Assembly: GCF_027789125.1 (NCBI RefSeq) | Contig: NZ_JAQFVF010000080.1 | Location: forward strand, 124,001-188,000 | Reading direction: 5' to 3' | Length of the DNA stretch: 64,000 nt | Source: Paenibacillus aestuarii | GTDB lineage: Bacteria > Bacillota > Bacilli > Paenibacillales > NBRC-103111 | In this document: positions 52,601 to 61,608 of the stretch, in pieces | Position numbering within the stretch: position 1 is the first letter of the stretch | Layout: each line of letters begins with the position of its first letter | The notes under the pieces: model-generated | Database searches by the model: none | Told to the model about the DNA's origin: nothing | Seen by the model: the letters and a program-made list of their open reading frames with translations, nothing else | Translations under genes and position numbers: made by a program

Positions 52601-54351
52601 ATATCTACAGTACCGCTTCCTAATGTCTTTGTCGCTGAACCGCGAATATAGTCATTCCAACTCCAGAGGAAATAACCTCCGATCCGGTCGTTCGCATCCA
52701 GGCCGCCCCAGTCCGAATATCCGTTGCCATTTAAATATCTTTGCCGAGTCAAATTTTGAGCGATCTGTGCAGCTTCTCCCTCTTTTCTCAGCGCCTTACT
52801 GGAGTCTTCAAAATCTCCCCACTCGCGAGTAATGAAAGGTTTATTTGGATCAAAATCGGTCCATTGGCTCGGATTTGTACTCCAGTTCGTATCAACCGCC
52901 TTATAATTTACATCATAGAACGTTCCTTGCAGTCCACGATCAGCCGCTGTATAAAGTTGGTTGCCTGGATACTCCTCATGAGCGGCTCCGGTTGCTTCTT
53001 GCGCCCAATCCGCTGGATAGGGGGTTTCATTTAACGAAGTTTCCCATAAAATAACCGAAGGTCTGTTTCGATCGCGCCTTATCATTTCACGCGTATCTCT
53101 GATCGTTAATTCGCGAAATTGAGTGCTGTGTGTGAAATTTTGCCAGCCAGGTTGGCATTCTATGACCAATAGTCCTAGTTCATCGGCTGCATCCAAGAAA
53201 GCAGGATCGTTGGGATAATGCGTAGCACGAACTGCATTAAATCCGTCCTCCTTGATCTGCAAAGCATCACGATACTGCATCGAATTCGAAGCTGCGTCCC
53301 CTACATTTTGGAATGACTGGTGTCGATTCGCTCCCCGCAAATAAACCTTTTGACCATTGAGATAAAAGCCATCTGACTTATACTCAATCGTTCGGATACC
53401 TATTTTCGTCGTAACCGTATCAACCAAGCCGGACTCAGAGTAAATATCGCTCACTAGTGAATACAGGTACGGCGAGACAGTATCCCACAACGTTGGATTG
53501 GCTACCGTCAAGTTTTGAGTAAATTGATGATCCTCGCCCCCAACTAAACTGAGTGCGTCTGTTTCATCTTGCGCGACAACAGTTCCATTTTTATCTATTA
53601 ACTTACTTTTGACTTTCGTTGTTGCAGAAACTTGATTCTCATTGACAACATGAGTTTTCACATTAACGGTCGCACTTGAACTTGACACGCTAGGATAAGT
53701 AACAAATACACCTCCGCTGGCTGTCTTGCCCGCCTGCAAAGCATCGGAAATATGCAACTTATTTGTGATTCTGAGTGTTACGTCTCTATAAATGCCGCCA
53801 TAGTGTTGGAAGTCCAAATTCGCAAGCGGCTTGCCAGGTGGCGTATCCGGGTTATCAAAACTCGAAACCTTTACCGCCAACACGTTCGTTTGGCCATACT
53901 TTACTTTACTTGTGATGTCAACGGAGAAACCATTATAACCACCATTGTGCGTATAGATTTTTTCCCCATTTAAATACACATCACTATCAATCATTACACC
54001 TTCAAAATCAATATTGATCGTTTTCCCTTTAAGAGCTTCATCCATTGTAAAATAGCGCCTATACCAGCCAATCCCCGAATAAACAGCGTTCGCTCCATTG
54101 GCATGCTTTTTTTCAAGTCTCATCGTATGGGGAATCGTCACATTGGCGAAAGCACTGTCATCAAAGCCAACAGCCTCAGCGCCAGTAAGATCTCCACGAT
54201 AAAATCCCCAGCTCGAATTAAAATTTAATACGTTTCTCTCGCTTCCCAAGATGCTTCCCTGGTCAGCACTTGCTAAGACTGAAAAATTTGAAACCAAAGT
54301 CCCCAACACAATGACAAAGCTCAAAATGAGCCGAGCTATCGCCTTCATCAT
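49684..54351 (-). CDS. GH2 beta-galactosidase-type enzyme with F5/8C, Ig-like, cohesin and dockerin modules
   Basis: 1555-residue secreted glycoside hydrolase family 2 enzyme. A signal peptide (about 1-28) is followed by the sugar-binding domain (about 40-200: ERNVLNFNSSWGFYRGD, YSGIGWYRRYF, DVYLNGE), an Ig-like domain, and the TIM barrel (about 325-620) with GANRHQSF, acid/base E442 in LWETSLNET and nucleophile E510 in FITREWGDFED. A DUF4982-type domain, three F5/8C modules (about 815-950, 970-1095, 1110-1240), a Big_2 module, a cohesin and a dockerin (DVNHDNKTTIGD, DVNGDGKIDIED) follow. It should act on beta-galactosides from glycoproteins. The last 290 residues are nearly identical in layout to the GH101 tails. 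Confidence 0.92.
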   Translation of the reverse strand: MMKAIARLILSFVIVLGTLVSNFSVLASADQGSILGSERNVLNFNSSWGFYRGDLTGAEAVGFDDSAFANVTIPHTMRLEKKHANGANAVYSGIGWYRRYFTMDEALKGKTINIDFEGVMIDSDVYLNGEKIYTHNGGYNGFSVDITSKVKYGQTNVLAVKVSSFDNPDTPPGKPLANLDFQHYGGIYRDVTLRITNKLHISDALQAGKTASGGVFVTYPSVSSSSATVNVKTHVVNENQVSATTKVKSKLIDKNGTVVAQDETDALSLVGGEDHQFTQNLTVANPTLWDTVSPYLYSLVSDIYSESGLVDTVTTKIGIRTIEYKSDGFYLNGQKVYLRGANRHQSFQNVGDAASNSMQYRDALQIKEDGFNAVRATHYPNDPAFLDAADELGLLVIECQPGWQNFTHSTQFRELTIRDTREMIRRDRNRPSVILWETSLNETPYPADWAQEATGAAHEEYPGNQLYTAADRGLQGTFYDVNYKAVDTNWSTNPSQWTDFDPNKPFITREWGDFEDSSKALRKEGEAAQIAQNLTRQRYLNGNGYSDWGGLDANDRIGGYFLWSWNDYIRGSATKTLGSGTVDIDRYEKYGYYWLLSMQSARDPHYGPMVFIASTYSLTSSLSVNVFSNADSVKLYQNNVLVKEITRAEASSSVPNIVKKGGSPIFTFNLNSFVPGELRAEAILDGKVVQTHTVRTPGQASQIQIEVRDRGVKPVADGSDLIPVYLKVVDANGTVVPNYSGQVKISVTGEGQLIGTGIPRIGVEEQYVEGGIGFSFVRTTGTSGAIQISASSDGLISANETVNTLPYQGQFVPDGQHTPWVGGVEKLESPVDSVPNIAIGKSVTSSSEQSRNYALNAVDDDESTKWTANGSSLPQWLQVDLGKNYSLAGFKMLWEMKDAAYKYYIEVSKDGINWDKVVDKSTNTTPNGAEETALADSRGRYVRITIVDKITNNYWASLYEFKVIPADLQEPGDIISDDVIQSIDASTESEPGRGTDKLRDGDTTIGTGWLSKSTELPQSVTVKFNKPQTVVGSRIYWEKDSNWYTYDLEVSTNGQVWLKALDSRYVGGQQFTPETFAKSYKNINYARVTIKQIVAGGGYRVGMAELVLYGQDSASDNVPVVIPHSQMTATATSQETAGANNSASNVLDGDNGTIWHTKWDASNPLPQSITLNLGGAYQVTNLKYLPRQDGSTNGVITGYNIYASSDGTNYTKIASGSWNNDKTEKNVQFSAPTTATYMKLEAVQAANNYASAAEINVIGIPIPAEVPITGVQLDKPQVTLKVGQTADLVATVLPEDATNMDVNWSSSDETVAKVEVKDGKTVVTALKAGVVDITVTTVDGHFTAVSKITVQQGDVTPSIALTTLSAADTVQAGQTFTVQLGLSSVTQGVYAQDIKMDFNSNLFEFVSARAVKDGLQLVDTKKDTPGQLRFIIASVGKALMGDSGLLELTFKAKTISQPATGTIAVTDATLADAQGAETKAQASAVNVSIATPPPGIPGDVNHDNKTTIGDLGIVAAKYGRNSSSPDWEQVKQADVNGDGKIDIEDLAFVARKIIE

Positions 54352-54436
54352 CCATACACCTCTTTTTTTAAATCTCAGCTTACGCAGTTGAAAGCTTGTT
54401 GCAAGTTTCTATCGGTTGTTTGGACGAACGAGCAAA

Positions 54437-54466
54437 GCTAGGTGCTCTTCGCATCAAGCACCTAGC
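54437..54466 (-). terminator. Rho-independent terminator after GH101 copy 2
   Basis: Ten-bp perfect stem GCTAGGTGCT/AGCACCTAGC, with GAACGA/TCGTTC pairing further out, 24 bases after the stop codon; weak T-run. Confidence 0.7.
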
Positions 54467-54489
54467 ATCGCCATTCGTTCCAGAATCAT

Positions 54490-57400
54490 TTACTCAAATA
54501 TTTTAATGGCCACGAATACAAGATCTGCGATATCGATTTTGCCGTCGCCTGTTACGTCTGCTTGCTTGATTTGGTTCCAATCCGGACTGGATGTTGTTTT
54601 ACCGTAATTCGCCGCAACAAAACCAAGATCACCGATGCTTATTTTATTGTCATGGTTGATGTCGCCTGGAATTACCGGAGGCAATGTCGCAATGCTCACG
54701 TTAACTGTAGAAGCCTGCGCCTTCGTTTCCGTTCCCTGCGCATCGGCTAGCGTTGCATCGGTTACAGCAATCGTTCCCGTCGCCGACTGCGTGATCGTTT
54801 TGGCTTTGAACGTCAGTTCCAGGAGACCGGCATCCCCTGTCAGAGGCTTGCCTATACTTGCAATAATAAACCGAAGTTGGCCAGGCGTATCTTTCTTTGT
54901 ATCTACAAGTTGAATTCCATCTTGTACGGCACGAGTCGAGACGAATTCAAACAGATTCGAATTATAATCCATTTTCATATCTTGCGCATATACGTTTTGC
55001 GTGACACTACTCAGCCCCAGCTGTACCGTGAACGCCTGGCCTGTCTGAACGGTGGCTGCTGCTGATAGCGTCGTCAAAGCACCGCTTGGCGTGACATCGC
55101 TTTGCTGTACCGTAATTTTACTTACCGCTGTAAAATTACCGTCCACAGTAGTGACCGTAATGTCCGCCGCTCCTGCTTTCAATGCAGTAATAACAGTTTT
55201 ACCGTCTTTGACCTCCACTTTGGCTACGGTATAGTCGCTGCTTGCCCAAGTGACATTTGTATTCGTTGCGTTCTCAGGAAGCACAGTTGCTACGAGCTCC
55301 GCAGTTTGACTTTCTTTCAGCGAGACTTGCGGTTTATCCAATTGCACCCCGGTTACAGGTACATCAACTTTTTGTACCGTAATTTTGCTTATCGCTTTAA
55401 ATCTGCCGTCTACCGTGGTGGCAGTAATATCCACCGCCCCCGCTTTCAATGCAGTGACAACGGTTTTGCCGTCTTTCACTTCCACTTTGGCCACGGTATC
55501 GTCGCTGCTTGCCCAAGTTACATTCTTATTCGTTGCGTTTTCAGGAAGCACCGTTGCAACCAGCTCTGCCGTTTGGCCTTCTTTCAGCGAGGCTTGCGGT
55601 TTATCCAATTGCACCCCGGTTACAGGTACAGTAGTGTCAGGAACTCTGAATACGTTAATCTCGGCAGCCGACGCAAAATTATTAGCTCCTTGCACGGCCT
55701 CCAGCTTCACATGCGTTGCCGTTACCGGTTTGAAGGATACACTCTTCTGCGCTGAAGATTGGGCCCAGTTGCCAGTCGCTGCTTTCGTGAAGTTCACGCC
55801 GTCTGCGCTTGTATAAATATTGTAGCTTGTAATGATGCCATTGGTATTGCCGTCTTGTCTTGGCAAATAATCCAGTTGGCTGACTTGATAGCTTCCACCC
55901 AAATTCAACGTAATCGACTGAGGCAACGTATTGGAATCCCATTTCGTATGCCAGAATGTTGAAGAAGTTCCATCCAATACATTCGAAGCACGATTATTCT
56001 CATTTGCTGTTTCCTGGCTAGTCGCCGTCGCTGTCATTTGCTCTTGTGGAATGATGACAGGCTCCTCGTAGTTCACGTTGAGTTCTGCTGCAGATGCATA
56101 ACCGCCATTACCGGCTGTTGCTTCCAGCTTCACATAGGATGCCAATGTTTTTTCGAAAGAAGCGTTTTTCTCCGTCGCATCATTCGCCCAGTTACCGCTA
56201 GCTACTTTTGTGAAATTCGTTCCATCGGAACTAACATAAACGTTATAAGCCGTTATGGTGCCATTGGTTCCGCCGCTCTGTCTTGGCAAATACTTCAGAT
56301 TCGTCACAGTGTAGGTGCCGCCAAGGTTCAAGGTAATGGATTGTGGAAGCGGATTGCTCAAATCCCATTTCGTATGCCAGATTGTCCCGCTTTTTCCATC
56401 CAACACATTGGAAGCAGGATTAGTTGCACCCGCCGTTTCCTGGCTAGTCGCCGTCGCCGTCATTTGCGCCTGCGGAATAGTCGGTAGAGGCAGTTCTCCT
56501 CCCACATTCACAGTAAAATCATCCATGACAAAGTCTGTGGCATTATTCGTCAGCTTCCTGATTCCCACCCATGCATTCCCTGTCGGGCTACCGGCAATCA
56601 CTTTGGTAAATGTTTGCGGTGATGTAACGGTATCGAAACTGACGGAGGATATTTCCCTGTTTCCGTCGCCAATCACCAAAGCGTAATCACCGGCTTGCCC
56701 GTTCTCATACTTGAAGGAAATCGTATAGTTCGTGCCTGGTGCGAAGCGAAGCGTTTGCGGCAATGTTCGATATATAAGACCCATATTCTCCTTATGGGAC
56801 ATCAGCGACCAATCTCCACTGATAACATGGTCAATGGGATTGCCGTTCCAGCCCTTTTGCGTGTAAGGAGCATGCACATTGGCCAGAGAGGTTCTAGGAT
56901 CGGCGGTTGTTCCGCCCGCGTCCCCCTTCACAAACGGATACCAGCCTGCATCCACGTGTTCAAAGTCTTCTGCGAAATAAGCCCCTGTCGGGTTTGCCGC
57001 ACGTTGTACTTTCATGAGGTGAACATCATCGAAGGTAATGGTGGCAGTGCCCGGTTCACCTTGCAGATACAGAGTCGCTGTCGATTGTCCTGCCGGGACA
57101 TCAAACAGTACGCGCATTCTCTGCAGGTTGGTATTGTTTTTGGAATCCCCGCCAATTGCATTGATGGCAAACGAGCTGTCCGTATAATTACTCACCTCGT
57201 CACCGCCGTAATCTTTGACCCCGATTCGAGCACGGCGTGTACCGTCCACTTGCACATAAACGTATGCCGAATAGGTACCCGGCGAAAGTCCAGTAAGCTG
57301 TTGGCTGACGCTAACAGAATCACCGTTTGCGATTTTCAGCTCATATTGTCCGCGTGTATTTCGCTGAACAGATGCCGCTTTCGTATCGCCGGTTACCGTC

Positions 57401-59547
57401 CAGGATGAGAGTCCACCGCTATTGAAGCCCGGATCTTTTACTGGCGTACCTTCTCCCCATTTCACATCCGGAGTCGCTGCAGCCTCTCCCTTGTAGACCA
57501 CGTAAGGCGTATTCGCAAGAGCGTTGATTGTAATTTGGTTGCCTGTAACAGTCAAATCTTGAACAAACTGTTTACCCTGATCCGTCAGCTTATAAAGCTT
57601 CACAGTATTCAGCCCTGACCAGCTTAACGGAAGTGTCCAGGTCGTATTGCCTCCGCCTGCATTCCAGTGATATAGTTTATCTTCTGTTGTCGGATTCCAA
57701 GGAAGCAAGTAAGATCCACCATTCAAGACAGTGATCCCATCCTTCTTGATGACTCTCGTGCCGGTAGCGTTGCTAACGCTTACATTATTTGCAAAATTGA
57801 TCGTGTTAGCGGTCCATTTCAGAATAGGGAAATGCTGCATATATTTCGTTGGCAGATTCGTAGCAAACGTCATCTTGATCATGTCGTCATAATTAACTTT
57901 TCCCTGCCAACCTTCGTAGGATGCGAGCTCTGTACCGCCAAGCAGCGGATTTCGGGCAATCCAGGTATCCTTCTGATGATTGCGAATAAACCGGGCGATT
58001 TGACTATTGTAACCCTTCATATCCGAACCGCCATAGTCGTAGTCAACGGCCCAATGAGACCAAATCACATCTTCCTCATTCACATAGGGGAATTCTGTAG
58101 CAAATGCCCATCCCAAACCGTTCTCTTCCTTTGCCAGTCTTCTGCCATTCCAGCCTTGTTCAAACCAAGCATCGTTATAAATGAAATCGAGATTCGGCAC
58201 TTTGTCCTTCAATTCCTGCAAGCGTTTTATTCTAGCTCCTGTCGCAGCTTCGTTGCGCATTTGCGTTTTGTTATAGTCATACGATAAGTCAAGCCAATCC
58301 CATCCAGGTTTATTCGGGTCCACCAAGTTCTCGCTAAAATGCTTGGCTTGTGGATTTGCGCCTGTGGCGCTAATGTGCACGCCGAAATAACCTCCATATT
58401 TATGGCCTTCATTGACAAGTGTATTGATATTCGCATCTCCGCCTTGGCGTACGCCGATATTATTACCGTAATCCGAATGCGCGGAATCATGGCCTTCTTG
58501 TTGATATCCTTTCAACTCTACAAATTGCTGCAATCCATCCGTTTCCAAATAAATTCTCTTCGTTTCATCCAATGTCTTCAAGAATGGGTTCGTAGCCTGG
58601 CTGGCGAAGTTAAACGGGATACGTTGAACAACCATTTCAGGAACTTTCTCGCTGCCAACCGGATTATTCATAATGCTGCGGAACGCAACGGCCCCATCTT
58701 GCCAATCAACGACGCCATCTCCGTTCGCATCCGGTGTGATGACAACTTTCTCACTAGGCAGCGGTTCGGTTGTGCTCATGCCCTCCGGTCTGTATAACCA
58801 TGGCGCACTCCAGACGCCTGTACGGGAATAGTCAGTTTTATTTACCGTTTGTTTGCGAAGTCTATCATTATCACCATCTGTTGTATAATCTGCAATCGCA
58901 TTCGTCCAGACGGCGCCCGCCAGTTGGCTTGTATTTAGTATGGAGTACAAATAATTTTGGGGAGAACTGTCAAGCGCAGGTGTGCCGGTTACATCCAAGA
59001 ACGTATCCCCACTCCCGGTTTTAGAATTGTACATCCTCGAACCGGCAAATGCTGCACCTGTTTGCGTACTTCGAACGGAAAGCAAGTTATGATTCGGGAT
59101 CTCCAACGTGCTGACTTTGGTCGTACCGCTCTCCGTGATTCCGGTAACATTATAATTCAGTACATTTCCGACTACTTCCAGATCGATATTCACAGTTACA
59201 TTAATCGACGGAATAGATAATGCGTAAGATGCCTTCGAGCCCATTTTACTTAACGTTACTGTCGGGGTATAGCTTGTACCATTGATCATGACTTGATTTA
59301 ATGCATCTTCTTGGCCATACATGACAGCATGATTAGCTAGCCATTCATATTGCAGCACTCTCGGGAATGTGTCATCAATAGTCACTCTCATCACGGAAGA
59401 TTCTATCGTTTGCGATGCGGCGTACGTAACAGGAGTTATCATTTTGGACAATGGTCCATTCAAACTTCCAGACACTTGAACAAAAGATAAAGCAGCTAAA
59501 ATAATCGATACTTTGAATAGTTTATTTCGCTTTTTCAGTTTGGTCAT
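54490..59547 (-). CDS. GH101 endo-alpha-N-acetylgalactosaminidase with two CBM32, two Ig-like, cohesin and dockerin modules (copy 2)
   Basis: 1685-residue secreted paralogue of copy 1. After a signal peptide (to about 43), the beta-sandwich and GH101 barrel carry the calcium loop DANGDGVVDWQD, nucleophile D459 (LDFIYNDAWFEQGWNG) and acid/base E485 (AFATEFPYV). It has the tryptophan (KDTWIARN) that is Cys in copy 1. Two carbohydrate-binding modules, two CBM32 (about 1035-1165 and 1175-1300), two tandem Big_2 modules (about 1300-1480), a cohesin and a dockerin (DINHDNKISIGD, DVTGDGKIDIAD) follow. The ATG overlaps its AGGGGG site, so a CTG three codons later may be used. Upstream are a promoter with TATAAT and CRE-like sites. 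Confidence 0.93.
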   Translation of the reverse strand: MTKLKKRNKLFKVSIILAALSFVQVSGSLNGPLSKMITPVTYAASQTIESSVMRVTIDDTFPRVLQYEWLANHAVMYGQEDALNQVMINGTSYTPTVTLSKMGSKASYALSIPSINVTVNIDLEVVGNVLNYNVTGITESGTTKVSTLEIPNHNLLSVRSTQTGAAFAGSRMYNSKTGSGDTFLDVTGTPALDSSPQNYLYSILNTSQLAGAVWTNAIADYTTDGDNDRLRKQTVNKTDYSRTGVWSAPWLYRPEGMSTTEPLPSEKVVITPDANGDGVVDWQDGAVAFRSIMNNPVGSEKVPEMVVQRIPFNFASQATNPFLKTLDETKRIYLETDGLQQFVELKGYQQEGHDSAHSDYGNNIGVRQGGDANINTLVNEGHKYGGYFGVHISATGANPQAKHFSENLVDPNKPGWDWLDLSYDYNKTQMRNEAATGARIKRLQELKDKVPNLDFIYNDAWFEQGWNGRRLAKEENGLGWAFATEFPYVNEEDVIWSHWAVDYDYGGSDMKGYNSQIARFIRNHQKDTWIARNPLLGGTELASYEGWQGKVNYDDMIKMTFATNLPTKYMQHFPILKWTANTINFANNVSVSNATGTRVIKKDGITVLNGGSYLLPWNPTTEDKLYHWNAGGGNTTWTLPLSWSGLNTVKLYKLTDQGKQFVQDLTVTGNQITINALANTPYVVYKGEAAATPDVKWGEGTPVKDPGFNSGGLSSWTVTGDTKAASVQRNTRGQYELKIANGDSVSVSQQLTGLSPGTYSAYVYVQVDGTRRARIGVKDYGGDEVSNYTDSSFAINAIGGDSKNNTNLQRMRVLFDVPAGQSTATLYLQGEPGTATITFDDVHLMKVQRAANPTGAYFAEDFEHVDAGWYPFVKGDAGGTTADPRTSLANVHAPYTQKGWNGNPIDHVISGDWSLMSHKENMGLIYRTLPQTLRFAPGTNYTISFKYENGQAGDYALVIGDGNREISSVSFDTVTSPQTFTKVIAGSPTGNAWVGIRKLTNNATDFVMDDFTVNVGGELPLPTIPQAQMTATATSQETAGATNPASNVLDGKSGTIWHTKWDLSNPLPQSITLNLGGTYTVTNLKYLPRQSGGTNGTITAYNVYVSSDGTNFTKVASGNWANDATEKNASFEKTLASYVKLEATAGNGGYASAAELNVNYEEPVIIPQEQMTATATSQETANENNRASNVLDGTSSTFWHTKWDSNTLPQSITLNLGGSYQVSQLDYLPRQDGNTNGIITSYNIYTSADGVNFTKAATGNWAQSSAQKSVSFKPVTATHVKLEAVQGANNFASAAEINVFRVPDTTVPVTGVQLDKPQASLKEGQTAELVATVLPENATNKNVTWASSDDTVAKVEVKDGKTVVTALKAGAVDITATTVDGRFKAISKITVQKVDVPVTGVQLDKPQVSLKESQTAELVATVLPENATNTNVTWASSDYTVAKVEVKDGKTVITALKAGAADITVTTVDGNFTAVSKITVQQSDVTPSGALTTLSAAATVQTGQAFTVQLGLSSVTQNVYAQDMKMDYNSNLFEFVSTRAVQDGIQLVDTKKDTPGQLRFIIASIGKPLTGDAGLLELTFKAKTITQSATGTIAVTDATLADAQGTETKAQASTVNVSIATLPPVIPGDINHDNKISIGDLGFVAANYGKTTSSPDWNQIKQADVTGDGKIDIADLVFVAIKIFE

Positions 59548-59915
59548 CCCCCTAGATGATTTTTACGATTTTACAACAAGGTTCCTTGAACAGCTCTTAC
59601 GACAAATTTCCTTTCTAAGCATAGTCAATCTTGTCTACTCAGATCGTTATTAACTCCCTTCCCTTATATGTCGAAAATAAAAAAATCGAATGAAGCGCTT
59701 ACAAGTACAATTATACGATTCTAATAAATCTTGTTAATGATCTTATAAGTTATTTACCCTGCATTTTTAATCCAGATACACCAGAGTGCTGACAATCAAT
59801 TTTAAAGCGCTTCCAAAAATGATATTAGCGTTTCATGCTTTCAGCTAGGGAGCTTGTCGTTGTCAAGCATGCCGAAAAGCCCCCATAGCTGAGAAAACAC
59901 CTCAGACCTAGAGTC
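59548..59915. promoter_or_regulatory. Promoter region of GH101 copy 2 with two CRE-like sites
   Basis: On the minus strand, TTAACA (59732-59737) and TATAAT (59710-59715) are 16 bases apart. Just downstream is TGTAAGCGCTTCAT (59691-59704), a CRE-like site with an AAGCGCTT core. A second, TGGAAGCGCTTTAA at 59802-59815, differs from the CRE consensus by one position. A TCAGCTA/TAGCTGA hairpin at 59841-59892 may end the response regulator transcript. Catabolite control by CcpA is inferred. Confidence 0.6.
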
Positions 59916-61568
59916 TTAGCCTAAATCTATTTTCGAAGCGCCGACTAAACCTAGATTTTCCTTATATGCTTTCGGACTTACCCCCGTTACCTTCTTAAAC
60001 ATTCGGCTAAAATGCTCCGCATTCATATATCCGACCTTTTCTGATATTTCAACGATTTTATAACCTTTCTTTAACAGACGCTTTGACTCTTCGATACGCA
60101 GACTCGTGACATAATGAATAAAACTGGCCCCGACTTGCTTCAAGAATAGTTTGCTCAAATAGTTTTCGCTTACACCTACCCATTTGCTGACTATCCCCAA
60201 ACTCAACTCTTCACAATAGTGCTGATCAATAAATTCTTTCGCCTTTTCAACTATACGATAAGGAGCATTTTCCTTTTTGCTTAACTCATGGATATAGCGA
60301 TAGATATCTAAGCAGATTTGCTTGATCCATGCTAATGTATCCTCGAGCGTATGAAAGGATTTCAGCTGTTCAAAGGGATGACTTGGGTCAACTCCGCCTC
60401 CCCATTGAACTTGTTGGGAATGAAGCATTGTGCCTAGCTCCCACAGGAAATCGGATAGGAGCAATCTTGCTTCATCTGCATCGTATCTAACTTTATCTTT
60501 TAATAACCTTGTATATCGTTCAAATTCAAGCTCCCAGCGAGGTTCATTCTCCAACTCGAGCAAGCGAACTATCTCTTTGCCACCCGCTTTTAGCGTCACT
60601 CTTAGATCTTCGCTGGTTTCCATCATAGATTTGATTTCGTTCTCCGGATAAAAGAACTTGTCATACCCTTCAAAAAAACATAGAGAAACTAGGCTTCGCG
60701 CCTGATTGATTAACCTAAACCAATGCTTTTTCCCGTCCATTGAATCACTGATCCCCATCGATACTCGGACGTTCATATACTGCTGTAGTCTAGTCTGGAT
60801 CAAAGACAGCGTAGAATGAATGAGTTCACGAAGCGCTGTTTCACTGCGAAGCTGCGGCATTGTAAATAGAATCAAGCATGTATTCGCGTCCACACCATAA
60901 ACGATATGTTTCATTGACGCCGAATCCATCTCCGCTTTGATCGTCTGCTTAATTACCTTCTTCGAGATCATTTCCTTGGAACCGGAGATCGACACTGCAA
61001 CGGCCACTTGATTGATTTCTCCAAGCCACTTGCCCACTTCACAAACAAGGCGGGAATAATCCCGATCTTTAGATTGGATATCTGGGGAAAGAAGCTCCTC
61101 AATCACTTTGTCTAGATCTTCTTGTATTTCTTGGCGCTGATGAATCGCTTGTATATCATTCGATAAGCCATTTGTGCCTTGGCGGTTCAACTGCCGCTCG
61201 ACTTTCAACAATACCGGCAATATGTGCTCCTCGTCCATATTCACTTTTACGATATAATCAACGGCTCCAAGTAAAAAAGCTTCTCGTACATAGCTGTATT
61301 CACTATATGCGCTTAGTACGATTGGAACAGGCTTTTTCATTGCATCCATGGTTTGAATAGCCTCTAACAGTTCAATACCACTCATTTTGGGCATCTGAAT
61401 ATCGACCAGCAAAATATCAATATCATTGCGCTGCTGTAACACAGCTAAAGCTTCTGCGCCATCACCGGCTTCAGCCACAATCTCCATATGGATATCTTTC
61501 CATGAAATAATCTGGTGCATAGCTAGTCTTACTAGAGGCTCATCATCCACTATCATGACTTTATACAA
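59916..61568 (-). CDS. AraC-type response regulator (YesN-like)
   Basis: 550-residue two-component response regulator. The N-terminal receiver (about 1-120) has YKVMIVDDEPLVRLAMHQII, the phosphorylatable Asp in IDILLVDIQMPKMSG and VPIVLSAYSEYSYVREAFLL. A linker domain (about 165-430) leads to two AraC HTH motifs (about 440-545: AKEFIDQHYCEELSLGIVSK, EHFSRMFKKVTGVSPKAYKE). The TTG at 61566-61568 has GGGAGAT nine bases upstream; the in-frame GTG at 61598 lacks one. No histidine kinase is present in the window. It follows the two sugar permeases and precedes GH101 copy 2, and should activate one or both when the glycan is sensed. Confidence 0.93.
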   Translation of the reverse strand: MYKVMIVDDEPLVRLAMHQIISWKDIHMEIVAEAGDGAEALAVLQQRNDIDILLVDIQMPKMSGIELLEAIQTMDAMKKPVPIVLSAYSEYSYVREAFLLGAVDYIVKVNMDEEHILPVLLKVERQLNRQGTNGLSNDIQAIHQRQEIQEDLDKVIEELLSPDIQSKDRDYSRLVCEVGKWLGEINQVAVAVSISGSKEMISKKVIKQTIKAEMDSASMKHIVYGVDANTCLILFTMPQLRSETALRELIHSTLSLIQTRLQQYMNVRVSMGISDSMDGKKHWFRLINQARSLVSLCFFEGYDKFFYPENEIKSMMETSEDLRVTLKAGGKEIVRLLELENEPRWELEFERYTRLLKDKVRYDADEARLLLSDFLWELGTMLHSQQVQWGGGVDPSHPFEQLKSFHTLEDTLAWIKQICLDIYRYIHELSKKENAPYRIVEKAKEFIDQHYCEELSLGIVSKWVGVSENYLSKLFLKQVGASFIHYVTSLRIEESKRLLKKGYKIVEISEKVGYMNAEHFSRMFKKVTGVSPKAYKENLGLVGASKIDLG

Positions 61569-61608
61569 GCAACCATCATCTCCCATAAAAGAAATCACAC
61601 TTCACGCT

